Shown: positions 1 through 33,282, counted from the first letter of the stretch. The stretch is 64,000 bases of DNA from Cristatella mucedo (GCA_009760855.2 WPIO01000064.1:60001-124000), one strand, 5' to 3'. Numbers and translations: made by a program. Notes: generated by a model not told the origin, from the sequence alone.

Positions 1-836
1 GGCGTGAATAATGCTGTGGTCAACTTGCCGGTCAACATGACCACCGTACCTGTTCACAAAAGAAATCGACCGCCATGGACGCTGTGGTAGGGCCGAGCGA
101 AGCCTGGCGTCACGTGACATTCGTCACAGTGCGTCGACACACCCCGCCCGCTCTATGACAGCCACAATGTGCCTGCTGCTCCTTCCGTAGCCATTATGGC
201 TACCCAGTCATGTTCTCAGTCTCGCTCCGTGAGCCAATTAATTTGCAATTGCGAGTTGTTGTATCCCGTTTTTGAATAAATGATTGTTGAATGCTCTCCT
301 CGGACCTTGGGAGTCTGTTCGTGTCTTTGCAAAGTACAGCGGTGGCTCTGAGCTCGTGCTTGGACACACATCGGGACTGTGCACATCGTCACTCCCATAG
401 TGGCTGGCTGGTGTCGCGGTTCTGTGCTGACCGCCTGTGTTTTTTCCACCAGTTTCGGGAGTTGCAGTGGAGCCTAATCGCTGCAATAGTGATGGAACTG
501 CTTCAGCTTGTCAACGGAAACTGTCGCCCTGCCAGGTGAACAATCTAGCTTGCACGTGATGCTACTGGAATGCACCTGAGAGGATGCTCAACTAATTTCT
601 CCTGCAAAATAAGGAGGGCAGAAGCAAGGGGAGGTGCATCGCATGTGGCCGGTCTTGTGGAGTGTGTGCTGACACAGCCATAACCAGTGGTCCTTTTTTT
701 ACCATGCCTGCTAGTTGTCTGCACAAGCAAAGTACTGTCAGTGAGCCTACTGTACACCTTATTCTATGCCTCTATATTCAGCCTGAAATCTCTGATCTGC
801 CTTATTTTTCAAATATGCTTGGAATAATGGCATAGT

Positions 837-930
837 AATAATAATAGTAACAACAATATTTATAATGGTAGTAAATTATTTCCTTTATATGCTACCTAAG
901 AAAACTAATCTCTAGCCACTTAACATGTAC
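837..930 (-). mobile_element. Degenerate SINE/LINE 3' tail
   Basis: An ATA-rich stretch, then CTACCTAAGAAAACTAATCTC, the minus-sense remains of the shared hairpin tail. Confidence 0.4.
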
Positions 931-967
931 GTGAAAGGAAGTGTGTCAGTTGGTTAATAAAAATATA

Positions 968-1096
968 ATTCATTTATATGGCGCCCCAAGAGAACTTAAT
1001 CTCTATTCAGGCGCTTCACATATGCCTCGGGGCTCGAGCCTACGACCTCAGTCAGACCTTGGTCTGGGCGAGCACCTTAAACGCTAGACCAAACCA
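968..1096 (-). mobile_element. SINE-1 copy
   Basis: On the minus strand: tRNA-like head with box B-like GGGCTCGAGCCC region, then the GCGCCTGAATAGAGATTAAG tail. Here box A is slightly changed and the box B arm reads TAGGCTCGAGCC. Confidence 0.78.
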
Positions 1097-1128
1097 GCGC
1101 AGCGATTAATGATAACATGCAGTGTCTG

Positions 1129-1140
1129 CCCCCCCCCCCC
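1129..1140. repeat. Poly-C run
   Basis: An uninterrupted run of about 12 C, likely to vary in length and to cause sequencing errors. Confidence 0.8.
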
Positions 1141-1220
1141 GATAAGCACACCAAAGACTATTCACAATGACCCAGCAAATGCTGGGAGGAGCAGATGTGT
1201 TTTCAGCCTTTTTTGTAAAT

Positions 1221-1353
1221 CATTTGTATAGTGCCATAAGGGAATTTAATCTCTATTCAGGCGCTTCACATATGCCACGGGGCTCGAGCCCACGATCTCG
1301 GCCAGACCTTGGTCCCTATGGCGAGCACCTTAACCACTGGGCCAAACCAGCTC
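1221..1353 (-). mobile_element. SINE-1 copy
   Basis: Second SINE-1 about 125 nt from the first and in the same orientation; box B arm GGGCTCGAGCCC and head ending at CCAAACCAGCTCGG. Confidence 0.78.
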
Positions 1354-1357
1354 GGTC

Positions 1358-1560
1358 TTTAATGTCAAGTCGGGGGATGTAGGGAAATCCGTCGGGAGTG
1401 AGTTCCAGGCTTTGGGAGTAAGTGGACTGGAGCCACGGTTTCTAAAAGATTTGAGATTGGTTAAACGACTTGTCAAACGAGCTGGTGATGGAATGCCTAG
1501 CCTTATAAGCAATTGGTCCAGAGAGGTAAGCCGGAACAAGAGACTGCTGAGATCTCACTA
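1358..1560 (-). mobile_element. LINE-A-like C-terminal fragment, old
   Basis: GAGTTCCAGGCTTTGGGAG and the surrounding stretch match the LINE-A region just upstream of the 3' UTR (compare 2690-2790), with high divergence. Confidence 0.55.
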
Positions 1561-2377
1561 GTTCTGGCTATGCTGAATCGTTGCAATTCAATTTTGACGG
1601 GGCTACCGGGAAAGCCATGAGGCAACGGCAGCTGGTGATGAATGCGGCTGCAAGGCTAGTTAACAAACCTAAAAGTTCATCTACGTGTCTCTTCTGCTTA
1701 AGGAGCTGCTCCAGGTAGACAATAACTGAGTAAATGGACCCTGACCTATAATGCCCGCCATCGCTTGGATCCATCATGATGTTGAACCATTGACGCTTTC
1801 GGGCCGCCGGCGACGAGTCGCGCTGCTGCTGCTGCCGCAGGAGTGGGGACGAATGGAGATGGGTTTAGGGCTCATCAACGATCAATGCCACGACGTTACC
1901 ATCTCTTTCCCTCGAGCGCAGTCGATCGCGACCACTCGAGAGCGTCGATCAACCTTGTATGTCAGAGTATGGCTATACTGAACTGCTGCACCAGTTTCAG
2001 CCTCCTCGTGCCCTCAGGCCCATTAGGGTAAATCAGTTTACTGTTCTATTCTTCGTAGAGACCGTTTTCGATAGAAGCTTTTGCTCTGCAGGTCCCGAAT
2101 TGTTGTACTTACTTCAACCCATTCCTAGGCAGGTGACATCTACTCTCATGCTGCCAACGGTGGCTCATCCTTTCCAGCCATCCTACGGTGAAACTGCCTC
2201 GCTACTCACTTCCTCGACAGCCCTCCTGACTCAGCTATGCTTGTCACTCTTCGTTGTGTCAGATGAAATCTGTTAGCTGTTGTGTATGCACCGAAAGCTG
2301 CATAGGCTATGACTGCACCATAAAAAACTCCACTGCATAACAGCCTACTTGGTCTTTGAGACTTTGTGGAGTTATAA
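1561..2377 (+). mobile_element. LINE-B 3' fragments, two pieces
   Basis: 1561-1725 matches the LINE-B RT C-terminal part (C-N-S-I-L-T-G-L-P). 1966-2377 matches the later part (A-E-L-L-H-Q-F-Q, R-S-F, A-G-P) and ends with the LINE-B 3' UTR (CTTTGTGGAGTTA). Compare the better copy at 39500-40475. The stretch 1726-1965 between them is unassigned. Confidence 0.6.
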
Positions 2378-5300
2378 TAATAATAATGCACTTAGTTAAG
2401 CGCCCTCAGAGAACTCAATCTCTTTCTAGGCACTTTACACTTGCTGCAAAGGGAAACGCGATTGAACGGTGAGTAATATCAAGCTTGATAAACAACATGA
2501 ACAACATGGTTAGGGGTGAAATGCACAGGGTCAGCATGCAAGTGTGGTTAGTGGCAGCATGCACAGTGTCAGCAAGCATAGGCACATAAAGGACGAATCC
2601 CATGGACCCACTAAATGTTGTCCTATATAAGTGTGTTTTTTAAGTTCATTTTAAATATGCTAGAGTCAGGGGGATGTTCTGATGCAAGTCGGGAGTGAGT
2701 TCCAGGCTTTGGGAGCATACGAACTGAATGCACGGTCTCCAAAGGAGTTGAGGTTTGTACGAAGTATTGGTGGATTCCGAAAAGCTGGTGGTACGATGCT
2801 TGGCCTGGTGGGGGAAGTGGATCTGAGAGATAGGTTGGAGCCAAAGAATGAAGTGACCTAAAAGCGAGCGACAAAACCTTGAAGTCGATCCGTTGCTTGA
2901 TTGGTAGCCAGTGCAGGTCCGCGTGAAGTGGTGTGATGTGGCAACTGCGATGCTCACGACAGACAAGCCTAGCTACGAAGTTTTGGGCAAGCTGTTATCG
3001 CCTGATTGCACATGCCGGTAGACCAGCAAGCAGTGAGTTACAGAAGTCCAGATGGGATGTCACGAAAGCATGGACCAACTTAGACGTGGTATCCTTATCT
3101 AAACAAGCCCGAATTTTAGCAGTGTTATGTTGCTGAAAGTAGGCAGACTTAACAGTGGAGCTGATGTGGTCGTCTAAAGAGAGGTCACTTGGGAACATGG
3201 CACCTAGATTTTGAGCTGATTCAACGGGAGATAAGCTGGCAGAGCCAATTATGAGCGTCAGCCTTTCCAATTTCTAAATCACACTCGGTTTGCCCATAAC
3301 TAGTAAGTTAGTTTTATCATCGTTTAGTTTTAGAAAATTTGCTGCCATCCATGTGCGGATGTCATCAATACATGCTGCAAGTGAGTTGAGAGAATTCGAG
3401 GTGCTCGAAGGCTGGGAGGTATCAAAGCAAAGGTACAACTGAGTGTCATCCGCATAGAAGTGAAAGCCTAGATTGTGCTTGGCAATCACATCAGCAAGAG
3501 GGAGAGTATAAATCGTGAAAAGAATCGGACCTAGCACGGAGCCCTGAGGTACTCCATATTTCAGAGGTACTTTAGATGATCTTTGTCCATTCACGTCAAT
3601 ACTCTGGAGTCTCCCACTGAGATAGGACCTGAACAATTGCAGAGCAGTGCCAGTGATGCCCAGGCGAGACGAGAGGCGCTCTAGAAGAGCTATGTGATCG
3701 ATGGTATCAAAAGCTGCCGAAAGATCGAGCAAAACAAGCAGAGACACTCTACCTATATCTGCATTCCTAAGTAGGTCGTTGTACACCCGAAGCAATGCTG
3801 ACTCTGTGGAGTGATTAGCTCTAAAGTTAAAGCCAGACTGGAACTTACTAGTAAGGTTTGAAGTTTCAATATATAATAATAATAATAATAATAATTCACT
3901 TGATAAAGCGCCCTCAGAGAACTTAATCTCTCTCTAGGCGCTTTACATTTGCTGTAAAGTGAAATGCTATTGAATGGTAAGTAAAATCATGCTTGAAAAA
4001 CAAACGAAATGAATAATATGGTTAGGGGTGACATGCACAGGGTCAGCATGCAAATGTGGTTAGTGGCAGCATGTATGAGTTCAGCTGGTCCGCCACGACC
4101 CATTCCTGTGTCTTTGATAGGATTGGTAGAAGGGAGACTGGGCGGTAGTTGCTCAAGTTCTGTTGGTCTAGTGTCACTTTCTTGAGAAATGGCCTGACTA
4201 GAGCTTTTTTGAAAGGCGCTGGGACATAACCTGAGGCTCGTGACATATTAATGATTTTAGTCATGCATGGCAGCAGCAGATCAATGCAATGTAGGAGCAA
4301 GACAGTGGGAATAGGGTCCAGAGGACTTGTTGTCTTCTTTGATTGGGATATGAACTTCAGGACGAGATCACTTGTGACCTGCTTAAATGTAGACGTTGAG
4401 GTGCAGTCAAGAATTGGGGAACAGCATTTTGGGGGGATGCTGTCATCACAGGGATGGACACCCTGATCTTGGCTATCTTATGCACAAATAATCGAGAGCA
4501 GCGATCGGCTAGATCATCACAAGGATCATCAGGTAAGGAGTTAGTCTGGGAATTGCTAAAGTTTCGGTTGAGGAGTTGGTTGATCATCGACATCAGAATT
4601 TTTGGATTGTGCATCTGTGATTCAACAATATTTCTATAGAAGCTAGACTTCGCCTTTGCATGGATCGATTGGTACGACCTACAGTAGTCTTCATATGCCG
4701 GTCGATGGACAGTCAGTCCTGATCTTTTGTATGCTTTTTCAAGCTTTCGCTTAGTAGATCTGGCTATTTTAATGTCTGTGATAAACCATAGGCCGTCTGG
4801 GCGAGGGCGCACAGTGCGCTTTGTCAGAGGTGCAAACTCGTCGAGCGTGTCAGCTAGTGCCGTGTTGTAGCTATCTACCAATGATGACAGATCGGAGGGA
4901 GGACTGAGCAGCAGAGTCGAAGCAAATCATGGACACCATCAATGTCAAGGGTCTTGAGGTTTCGCGATTCACAGGTAATTTTAGAGTAGGTGGGCACACA
5001 CTGTAGATTGAATGAGATGTGCATGTGGTCAGATAAGCAGGATTTGGTAATGATTGGTGATGACAAAGTGGTTGTATGATAAAATCTGGTCGAATGTGTG
5101 ACCCTTGATGTGAGTAGGGCCATGCACATGAGCCACAAGAGACAATGAGTCGGTCAATGCACGAAATTCAGTGCTGAAGGCGTCAGATAAGTTATCAAAG
5201 TGAACGTTGAAATCGCACATTACGAGTAAGGATCGATTTCTTGCACACAGAATTGAAATGAGATCCAAGAAATCTGAGATAAAAGGAGGATTTGGTACCT

Positions 5301-5850
5301 GGTAGGTGATAGACTACTGCCATCATCGGTAGCTTGTTTTTGGCTGAGACAAAGACAATTGTTTCAAAAGACTGCTTCGAGGGTTCTGCAAATGGCTTGA
5401 AGTTGAATTTCGAGCGCAGAATAGCAGCAACTCTACCTCCAGTTTTGATTGATCTAGGGGTGTGAAAGAATGAGAAACCAGTTGGGGTTGCGTCTTTAAT
5501 TGTCGGACAGTGTATTGACTTCAGCCAAGTTTCAGTTAGGGCGAGCAGGTAGATATCATTTTCAGAAATAAGATCGCTTATTACCAGAGGTTTATTGCAC
5601 ATTGATCGAGGATTCCAGAGGCAAGCGTTAAGTGTGGCCGATGGAGTTACAACAGGCCTGATGACCACTAAGTTAGAGAGATTCATAGTGATGCATGTGG
5701 GGGAGCGAGGTGAGCGGTTCGAGACAATGCTAGGAATACCAAACGAGCGAATACTCAGCTCGCAGCTCCTGCCCAACGAGCAGCGTCTGAGCTGGCTGTT
5801 CCGGCCAGGCTCCGGGTTGCTTTTTTGGGTCAACGTTCACGAATCTTAGC
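2378..5850 (-). mobile_element. LINE-A copy, nearly full length, inactivated (L2/CR1 clade)
   Basis: Reading on the minus strand from about 5850. An AP endonuclease domain (about 5760-5030) shows LNACLWNPRSMCNK, the L-T-E-T-W-L motif, C-D-F-N in place of the usual G-D-F-N, and the GHTFDQIL motif. The reverse transcriptase (about 4300-3280) shows [28 protein letters not shown] and the catalytic YADD. The C-terminal region runs to 2623, followed by the hairpin tail and (TAA)n at 2378-2390. Frameshifts, stops and the nested element at 3873-4073 break the frame. Its tail abuts the end of a plus-strand LINE-B copy. Confidence 0.88.
3873..4073 (-). mobile_element. Short 5'-truncated LINE-A tail inserted inside the RT of another LINE-A
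   Basis: It begins with (TAA)8 and the LINE-A tail, and interrupts the RT sequence that is continuous in the copy at 24280. About 200 nt. No long target duplication is visible; TAT may be shared at both ends. Confidence 0.8.
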
Positions 5851-7460
5851 AACAGCATTAATATCTAGGAATGCATTTGATCTACGACGACGGTGTAATA
5901 GCAGCCGCTGACGATCATAACTAACATGCAGGTTACTGTCAGCCGGCGTAGTTAAGGCAGTTATAAGTAGAGATACAGTAAATTACATTACTTTCTGCCG
6001 CCGGTCCCGTGGCTTTGACTCGTGCAGTAAGTTCTTTTCATTGACCACTGCAAGCTGTGGCGATAGCAGGTAAGGATATTGTGCTGCTAGAAAAAAGAGT
6101 CTGTTAAATTAGCTAACAACTTGTAAGCTATATATACGGCCCAGCTGCCCAACGAAGCCAGAGCTCATTGGGTCCCGAAGACACACAATACGAGTTCTTT
6201 TATGTCACTTCCGTCTGACCTTAAGTCTGCTTGGACAATCAGCTACCCGGCTGCCCGGCAAACTCCTACTAAGCCACAAGCAGTGCCTCTGATTTAATCA
6301 TTGGAGCCGGCAGTAGCTGGTGCAGCTTGGTCACTGCAGTCGGCTCAGTATGCTTGCCAGTTAGGAGAGCTGCTGCTTTCTGTACCGTGACGGCCTAGGA
6401 GGTAAGAGGCTCGCTCTTTAAGACCGAGGTCGTAGGTTTGAATCCTGCATTTGGGTGATCCTTTATAGATTATTGCAAGTGGCGGCGACGACTCTTCTGC
6501 CGCTACATTAACGAGGCTGTTAAATCAGGTAAGATTTTATTTTGTACCAGCAGCCTGCTCGAGAGCCAAGTAACCGCAGCTCTAGAAAGTTGCTCGGATT
6601 GAAACTGAAGTAGGCTGCTCGTCTTTAAAAAAGGCCTCATGAAAGGCCTTTGGTATCAGTGCCCGACCATTAAAGCAGGCTAGTTTCGCTTTGGTGGTAG
6701 AAGCTCAAGGTATGGATGGAGGATGGGTTATACTACAACTGGTCGGGAGCCCAGAGCTGGTCGGATTCATGAAAGACGGGCGGTCAGCACATTCGCTTCA
6801 GATGCGGATACCGACTACCTATAATACTAGAGCTCGCTGCCTTTGGACTCCCTTCGCTGTCATAGAAGAATTAGACGTTCATTGCACACTGCTCCCGAAA
6901 CTACTGGTGGCCATCTTGCTGCGTGATGGTGGGAAGGACGGGCAGACTTTCTCGCTTTATATAGAATAGATAATAGTTAACAATAAGACCAACATGTCTG
7001 ACGATTTGCGTTTTACTAAGGTGAAAGCGACCTTGGTGGCAGAGTCGAGCAACCGGGACTAGGGCTTGTTACAGGTGTGACGGTGTGGTACGTGCAAATT
7101 AATAAGAATTACCAACTTACTGGTTACTGCTGCTCACTAATGCTTTATGTTCGCTACCAACGTGAGTTTGCGGTATTTTAGACGACCAACATTTCAATAC
7201 CCTCGTTGCGGTTCAACGACTGCTTCACATAGCAGTAGATACTCGTTAGTGACCCTCTGATTCGGAAGCAAGCATTGCGGTTTGCTGGAGAGCTAAAAGT
7301 GGATTCCTTCAAGTGGCTGGCTAGGGAGAGCTTCGTTAAATGACAGAAGGTTACGTTTTCCAAAGTATTTGGTGAGAATGGCTAAATCAATAACGTCACT
7401 GTGAAGGAGAAATTGGCTGCTACGTGCGAGCGCTAAGAACCAAGGTATTTTCAACATGGA
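5851..7460. other. Mostly unique intergenic DNA
   Basis: I see no convincing exon. The stretch next to 5850 may be LINE-A 5' UTR. A SINE-2 copy lies inside at 6385-6530. A short open frame at 6691-6969 has no family pattern. Confidence 0.4.
6385..6531 (+). mobile_element. SINE-2 copy
   Basis: tRNA-like head with box B GTAGGTTTGAATCC, then the SINE-2 body (GCAAGTGGCGGCGACGACTC) and the end GCTGTTAAATCAG. Confidence 0.7.
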
Positions 7461-7464
7461 CATA

Positions 7465-7603
7465 ATTCATTTATATAGCAACCCAAGAGAATTTAATCTC
7501 TATTCAGGCGCTTCACATATGCCTCGGGGCTCGAGCCCACGACCTCAGTCAGACCTTGGTCGGGGCGAGCACCTTAACCGCTAGACCAAACCAGCTCGGC
7601 TGA
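7465..7603 (-). mobile_element. SINE-1 copy
   Basis: Well-preserved SINE-1 in minus sense; tail ATTTATATAGCAACCCAAGA, head ending CTAGACCAAACCAGCTCGG. Confidence 0.82.
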
Positions 7604-8236
7604 AACTGGTCACCAATTTCAAGCAACCTACGTTCACTACGTACGAGGTAGCAATGCTATGGATGGAAAGCAATCAAACAAGAATGTGGAGATGCGAACT
7701 CTGCCAAGGTCGCAAAAATTAAAATCAAAATTTATCCGAGAAAACTTCCAAATTCCGCTTGTGGTCAGTAGATTTGACAACGCCGCAAACAGAAGGGAGG
7801 AAACAATGTCTGACAATAATGCATTGTGGGTACTGAGGGCTGTCATGTATCGTTCTCACAGGTTTTCCGGTCCCTTTAAAATTTCGTTGGTCAGCTGGGG
7901 GGGGGGGGGCTGGCTGTACTTTCCCGCTAACACCGCATCTCTGCCAGCCTATGGACCAAAGCATAATTCGAACAGTGTTATAAGAATAAACAGCTGCTTC
8001 ACTTCATTACAGCCTTGGAAAAAGACAAATCTGTTTCAGGACCGAGCTTTCTCAAGATTATCAGTATACAGCAATCCAGCAACTGGCATTGCAAGGCATA
8101 GCCTGAAACAGTGGCAGACACAATTTGCAAATCACGAAGGCATTACGGAATTAGAATATCAGACAAGTAAGTCTTCAAAGGCAATTTCTGAGACTTTATG
8201 CCACTTGGTGCCATGGACTTTTCGGTGCCCCCTTAG
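7604..8236. other. Unique sequence with a long chance ORF
   Basis: A 226-codon plus-strand frame (7659-8339) crosses a G10 run at 7900 and continues into a LINE-A tail. No domain, signal peptide or splice pattern supports it. Confidence 0.4.
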
Positions 8237-8330
8237 TAATAACAATAATAGTACATTTGATAAAATGCTCAGAGAAATCTCTTTCAAGGCGCTTTACAAT
8301 TTGCAGCGAAGGAAACACGATCGACTTCTC
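8237..8330 (-). mobile_element. Solo LINE-A tail
   Basis: TAATAACAATAATAGTACATTTGATAAA-like tail followed by the GGCGCTTTACA hairpin arm; truncated to about 90 nt. Confidence 0.65.
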
Positions 8331-8611
8331 CGATTATGATCAACACGTATGCGAATTCAATCGACGCCACAGGTCTACTTAAGATATAGTAAAAATAAAG
8401 AACACGGTTGATGTCTCTGAGATGTCGGATTAAGATGCACGGGATCCATCACGAACATTTAGGAAGGCTAAAGCATGCATTGAATCTCTTCAGGCATTGT
8501 TTACCTTACGGTGGGGTTCATCCAATTTCTTCCTGGCGTCGCGGAACTCCAGAGACCGACTACTGAGAGCATGAAACCGTGTTGAAAGCAAATATACAAT
8601 ATTTTGCATAC

Positions 8612-8743
8612 AATTCATTTATATCGAGCCCTAAGAGAACTTCATCTCTATTTAGGTGCTTCACGTATTCCACGGGGCTCGTGCCCATGACTTCGGCCAG
8701 ACCTTGATCGGAGCGAGCACCTTAATCACTGGGCCAAACCACC
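8612..8743 (-). mobile_element. SINE-1 copy, divergent
   Basis: Same order as the other minus-sense copies, with substitutions in the box B arm (GGGCTCGTGCCC) and the hairpin. Confidence 0.72.
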
Positions 8744-9278
8744 TTCGGGTGAATAATTCAGAAACATTGCATTCTTTTTGTGTGTAACCTCATGCCATTC
8801 AATGTTCACGGTGTCCATCCCGATACACACAAGCTACTTGGTTTACCGCATGAACTTATTCTTGAGTTGGCACCTATATAAACACACCACCTATCTATAT
8901 GCAACACTTTGGGCCAGTCCACTGGATGGCATGCATACATACGTTTTAACTTCACAGTACGTTTGACTTCAACGGTAAACAGTCGATTGCCAAGCTCTAT
9001 TGGTCACACATCAAATGCAGCAGGATTACACTCATCAGAAAGCATTTCTGAAAAGCACAGATAGCTGGGCTAAACGTGTGCCTGATACTCGCCGAGATTA
9101 CAATATTCTCAGAAAATGAGTAAGGGAATCACAAGACCGAGCAAGCAATCCCACAACCTTAAAATTTTTCTCAAAAGCCAATTAGCAACACCCACTACAA
9201 CGTGTCTGCCCAGATATCCGATATCTTGTAAGCAACCAACGTCCACGCTCTGCCTGTGAACAGCAAAAGGTAGTTCTT
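8744..9278. other. Unique intergenic DNA
   Basis: I see nothing in it: no splice-bounded open frame and no repeat I recognise. Confidence 0.35.
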
Positions 9279-9361
9279 AATAATAACAATGCACTTGATA
9301 AAGCGTCCTCAGAGAACTCAATCTCTTCCTAGGCGCTTTACATTTGCTGCAAAGGGATTTG
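9279..9361 (-). mobile_element. Solo LINE-A tail
   Basis: (TAA)-rich end, TTGATAAAGCGTCCTCAGAG and the second arm GGCGCTTTACATTTGCTGC; only the last 80 nt or so of the element. Confidence 0.75.
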
Positions 9362-10855
9362 ATATAAGAAACTTGATATGCAAGGTGAAGCAGTAGATCA
9401 ATGGTGTCACACAAAATTTATCAAGCTTGCAAACTAATCCTTGTCGAAAAAGAAACGAATACGACAAGAGGCAAAATCCTTACAGCTGTATTGATTACTC
9501 TTATTGAGCATACAAACAGCAGCTTGGAATCGCACCGTGTGAAAAATGTACAAAAAGCAATAATAGACACGGCAGTTGCCCTTTAGATAAGGAATGTACA
9601 AAGCAGTAAATGCAAGGAATACAAGAGCATCAATTACTCTACCTGACTCAGGTTTAGGGTCTGCATAGCCACAAATCCTTATATAGTCGTCCAGGATGCC
9701 CAGCACTGCCATATACAATGATAGAGCAGGTGTAATGTGCAACTTCATGGCAGCAACAACAGCACAGCATTGCTGTTATGAAGCTGCTTTAGCTAAATAC
9801 ATCTGATATGCCAAAACCACATCAGAGGTCTTTGCTTACAAATCTTATCAACAAGGCATTCAAAATCGGTGCTGTAAACGGCAACTGGAATGGCAACGGC
9901 ATAAATTGATCTCTATATGTGATCACTGCCTCAAATCAGCTGTCCCTGGAATGCAAAGAGAGTTTTAAGAATGGAATCGATGAAAAGCAAACGGCAGCTA
10001 ATCACATGAACCTGGACAGGGCTGAGCTCAGTACAACGAAAATGCCATAGCTTGTGAGAGATACTCTCAAGAATGCAGTGCCACCAATGACATATATGAT
10101 CTGTGTCTTCATATTAGGATTTCGGCCATCCAGATATGTCTGAGGACACTGATCGACTACAATGGCAAATTACAAAATCCATCAATACAACAGCAAACAG
10201 AAAAAATCACGATTGCACCAGTCAAATAGGTTGCTTACGAAATGAGTTTACTCACGGAAGCGATTTGCTCAGTCAACAAGCTAGTTTTTCACAGCAAAGA
10301 CCCTACATGACCAGGAGTTGGATTCCTATTCTATTTCAAGCCAAAACCAATGAAGTAGCCACAAGTGGAAGCATAAGGGGATTGGCCCCCATTTCACCCA
10401 GCATGTCAGTTCCGTTAGTTAACTGTCAAGTTCCTGAGGAATTGCAAGGGACTGAGACCGGGTGCAAGACTAGGCACTTGGTACGGACATTCCTTGCCCA
10501 AATCGTCCTCCCATTCCGTGGAGTGGCTGGATGTACGTGATTCTCAGAGCTTTTTGTCTACCGGGCTTGCAGAAGCACACCAAAGCACGACTATGTATCA
10601 CTACGTAAGGTCTCAATAGCCGTGCAAGCTGACACCTGGGCATGAACCATCATCGGTAGGGTCAAGACTAATCGAGACAGGTTTAGGTGGAATGCAGTCA
10701 TTATGCACCAACCAGACAGAATACATAAATTATACATGGCAGGGTACTAATTACCACTGCAGTGGCAAAACACGTGACTCACTTGGTGCTTGGCAGCACT
10801 GCTGTGGGTCAGACTCCTAAAATGCAAGCTTCTTTGCAAACACTGTGTGTGGATC
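9362..10855. other. Unique intergenic DNA
   Basis: Open frames at 9434-9748 (minus) and 10136-10540 (plus) show no family motif. The minus one begins with a hydrophobic run after an ATG and could be a chance signal-like stretch. Confidence 0.35.
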
Positions 10856-11560
10856 ATTACACCTGACTCTAATCGATCTCATTGGCTGCTACAGCTCGTC
10901 TGGTCTGGCAACAATGCGTAGCTTCCATAGCATGCCACTTTTATCTGAGCTTCACAAGCTCCTGATAGAGCATTTAATCGATTTCAACATCATCTGCCTG
11001 GCATACAAGTCGCTTAACTAGCTTTCACCAGCACACATATCCGACCACCAAGCTCTCCCAGCTATTGCAGCAACGCCTGCTTTGCAGCATCTAGTCATCT
11101 TTTCGTCGATTTCAGCACATTCAAATGTTAAGCTATTCTGGCCTCAGTTCGTTTGCAACGAAAGCCCGGAACTCGCTCCCTACTAAATGCCATGACATGA
11201 TATACATGCCATGACTTTTCATCATTTTAGTCTCAGCTAAAGACACGTCCAATCTAGGTAGCTTTCCCTTAACCCGTGAGAATTAGTCTATTTTTGTGCC
11301 TGGATGCTTTGAGTGTTTCCCTGTGCATAATCCGGTGCATGTTCCCAGTAACAGACCCCACTAATCGGTGGCCTTTCATGCCTTCTTGATTGTTTTGGCA
11401 TGCTGGCCTAAAATGATACTTGCTAGCTTGTATATGTTTATCTAAGAATGGGTCATTAGCCCTTGGTTATTGATTCTCTTGCAGTGAGTAGTTGAGTTCC
11501 TGGATAGAGATTTAGCTCTCTTAGGATGCAACATAAACGACTTAGTAGTATTATTATCCT
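10856..11560 (+). mobile_element. Old LINE-A-related 3' end
   Basis: The conceptual translation keeps scattered matches to the LINE-A C-terminus (D-F-N ... A-Y-K-S, P-A-H-I-S-D). It ends with GATTTAGCTCTCTTAGGATG, an eroded hairpin tail, then ATTATTATCC. Confidence 0.5.
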
Positions 11561-11599
11561 TTTATGCAGGCTCACTCACCTGCCCATTGGTAATGTAAT

Positions 11600-11960
11600 G
11601 TAATGTATCTCCTTCTGTAACTCCATAAAGCCATAAAGACTATGTGGGTGTTACGCAGGAGAGTTTTGTATAGCGCACTCACAGCCTAAGCGGCTTTCTG
11701 TACGCATTCGGTAGCCAACAGACTTCGTCTCAAGCAACAAAGAGAAAGTGGGACGCATAGCAGAGTCAGGAGAGCAGTTGAAGTAATGATTAGCACGCAT
11801 AGCAGAGTCAGGAGAGCAGTTGAAGTAGTGAGTAGCATGGAAGTAGCAGCTGAGGATCGCTGAAAAGGATGAGCCATAGTAGGTAGCAGGAGAGTAGTTG
11901 TTGCATAAGAATTGTGGAAGTAAGTTCCACAGTCTAGGACCTGCCAGTTCAACAGCAGCT
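11600..11960 (-). mobile_element. LINE-B 3' end with a 42-bp internal duplication
   Basis: Starts with the reverse (ACATT)n tail at 11600, then the LINE-B 3' UTR and the C-terminal coding part. A 42-bp unit is repeated in tandem at 11753-11794 and 11795-11836. The next host feature, the stop of exon 10, is at 12008. Confidence 0.78.
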
Positions 11961-12007
11961 AGCTACTTTTCACCATTCATAAGGGCAAGGCCCCGAACAC
12001 GGACAAA

Positions 12008-32674
<20,667 letters not shown>

Positions 32675-32974
32675 TTGTCAGACGGCAGCAGGGACTGGGG
32701 GGATCGCCGAAGGTCAAGGTCAGCTCTGCTTCCGGAGCCGTAGCGAATACCATTTACTCCTCACTCGGTAGGCAAACGAGCTATTATGAATAGGGGCCTT
32801 TTAATTAAGGTCCGTTTTATACTGGAGAGTTTAAGTGCGCGGTATCTCACGGTGATGTCATTGACGTACCTTTATTTGCTTCCCCAATTAAAGTAATGAG
32901 AATGTAAGATAATTAGATGTAAAGTAATGAGACGCGCGTTATCTTGAGCATTCGTAAGACAACCAGTGTTGCCT
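32675..32974. promoter_or_regulatory. Likely promoter and 5' UTR of the ten-exon gene
   Basis: Placed by position only, directly upstream of exon 1. Holds two direct AATGAGA-type words and no TATA or Inr I can defend. Confidence 0.3.
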
Positions 32975-33092
32975 AGGTGGTTTGGCACAGTGGATTGAGG
33001 TGCTCGCCCAGATCAAGGTCTTGTCGAGGTCGTGGGCTCAAGACTGAATAGAGGTTAAGTTCTCCAAGGGCGCTTTACAAATGAATTATATT
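32975..33092 (+). mobile_element. SINE-1 copy with an internal deletion
   Basis: Head GTGGTTTGGCACAGTGGATT and GTCGTGGGCTCAAG, then straight to GAATAGAGGTTAAGTTCTCC. The segment between box B and the tail is missing. Confidence 0.75.
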
Positions 33093-33282
33093 TAGTTTTA
33101 ATTATGTATACGTAGAGCGAATTCTAGCGAGCAGCCTGGGAAACGGCTGCCGAAGTGACCGCCGGCGAACGTGACAGACAGCCCAACACAACCGGCATGT
33201 CTATTTGCACTTGTAGCCGCCCAGGCTGGAGAGCTTAGCTGCAACAGATAGTCACCAAGCTGCATTATGCTTTTTTGCAGGC

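Noticed and set aside
1-540. Three overlapping open frames at the left edge
   Set aside because: They overlap on opposite strands, lack motifs and have no usable splice sites; I see nothing else in this stretch.
7659-8339. 226-codon plus-strand open frame
   Set aside because: It runs from unique sequence through a G10 run into a LINE-A tail, with no motif, signal peptide or splice support.
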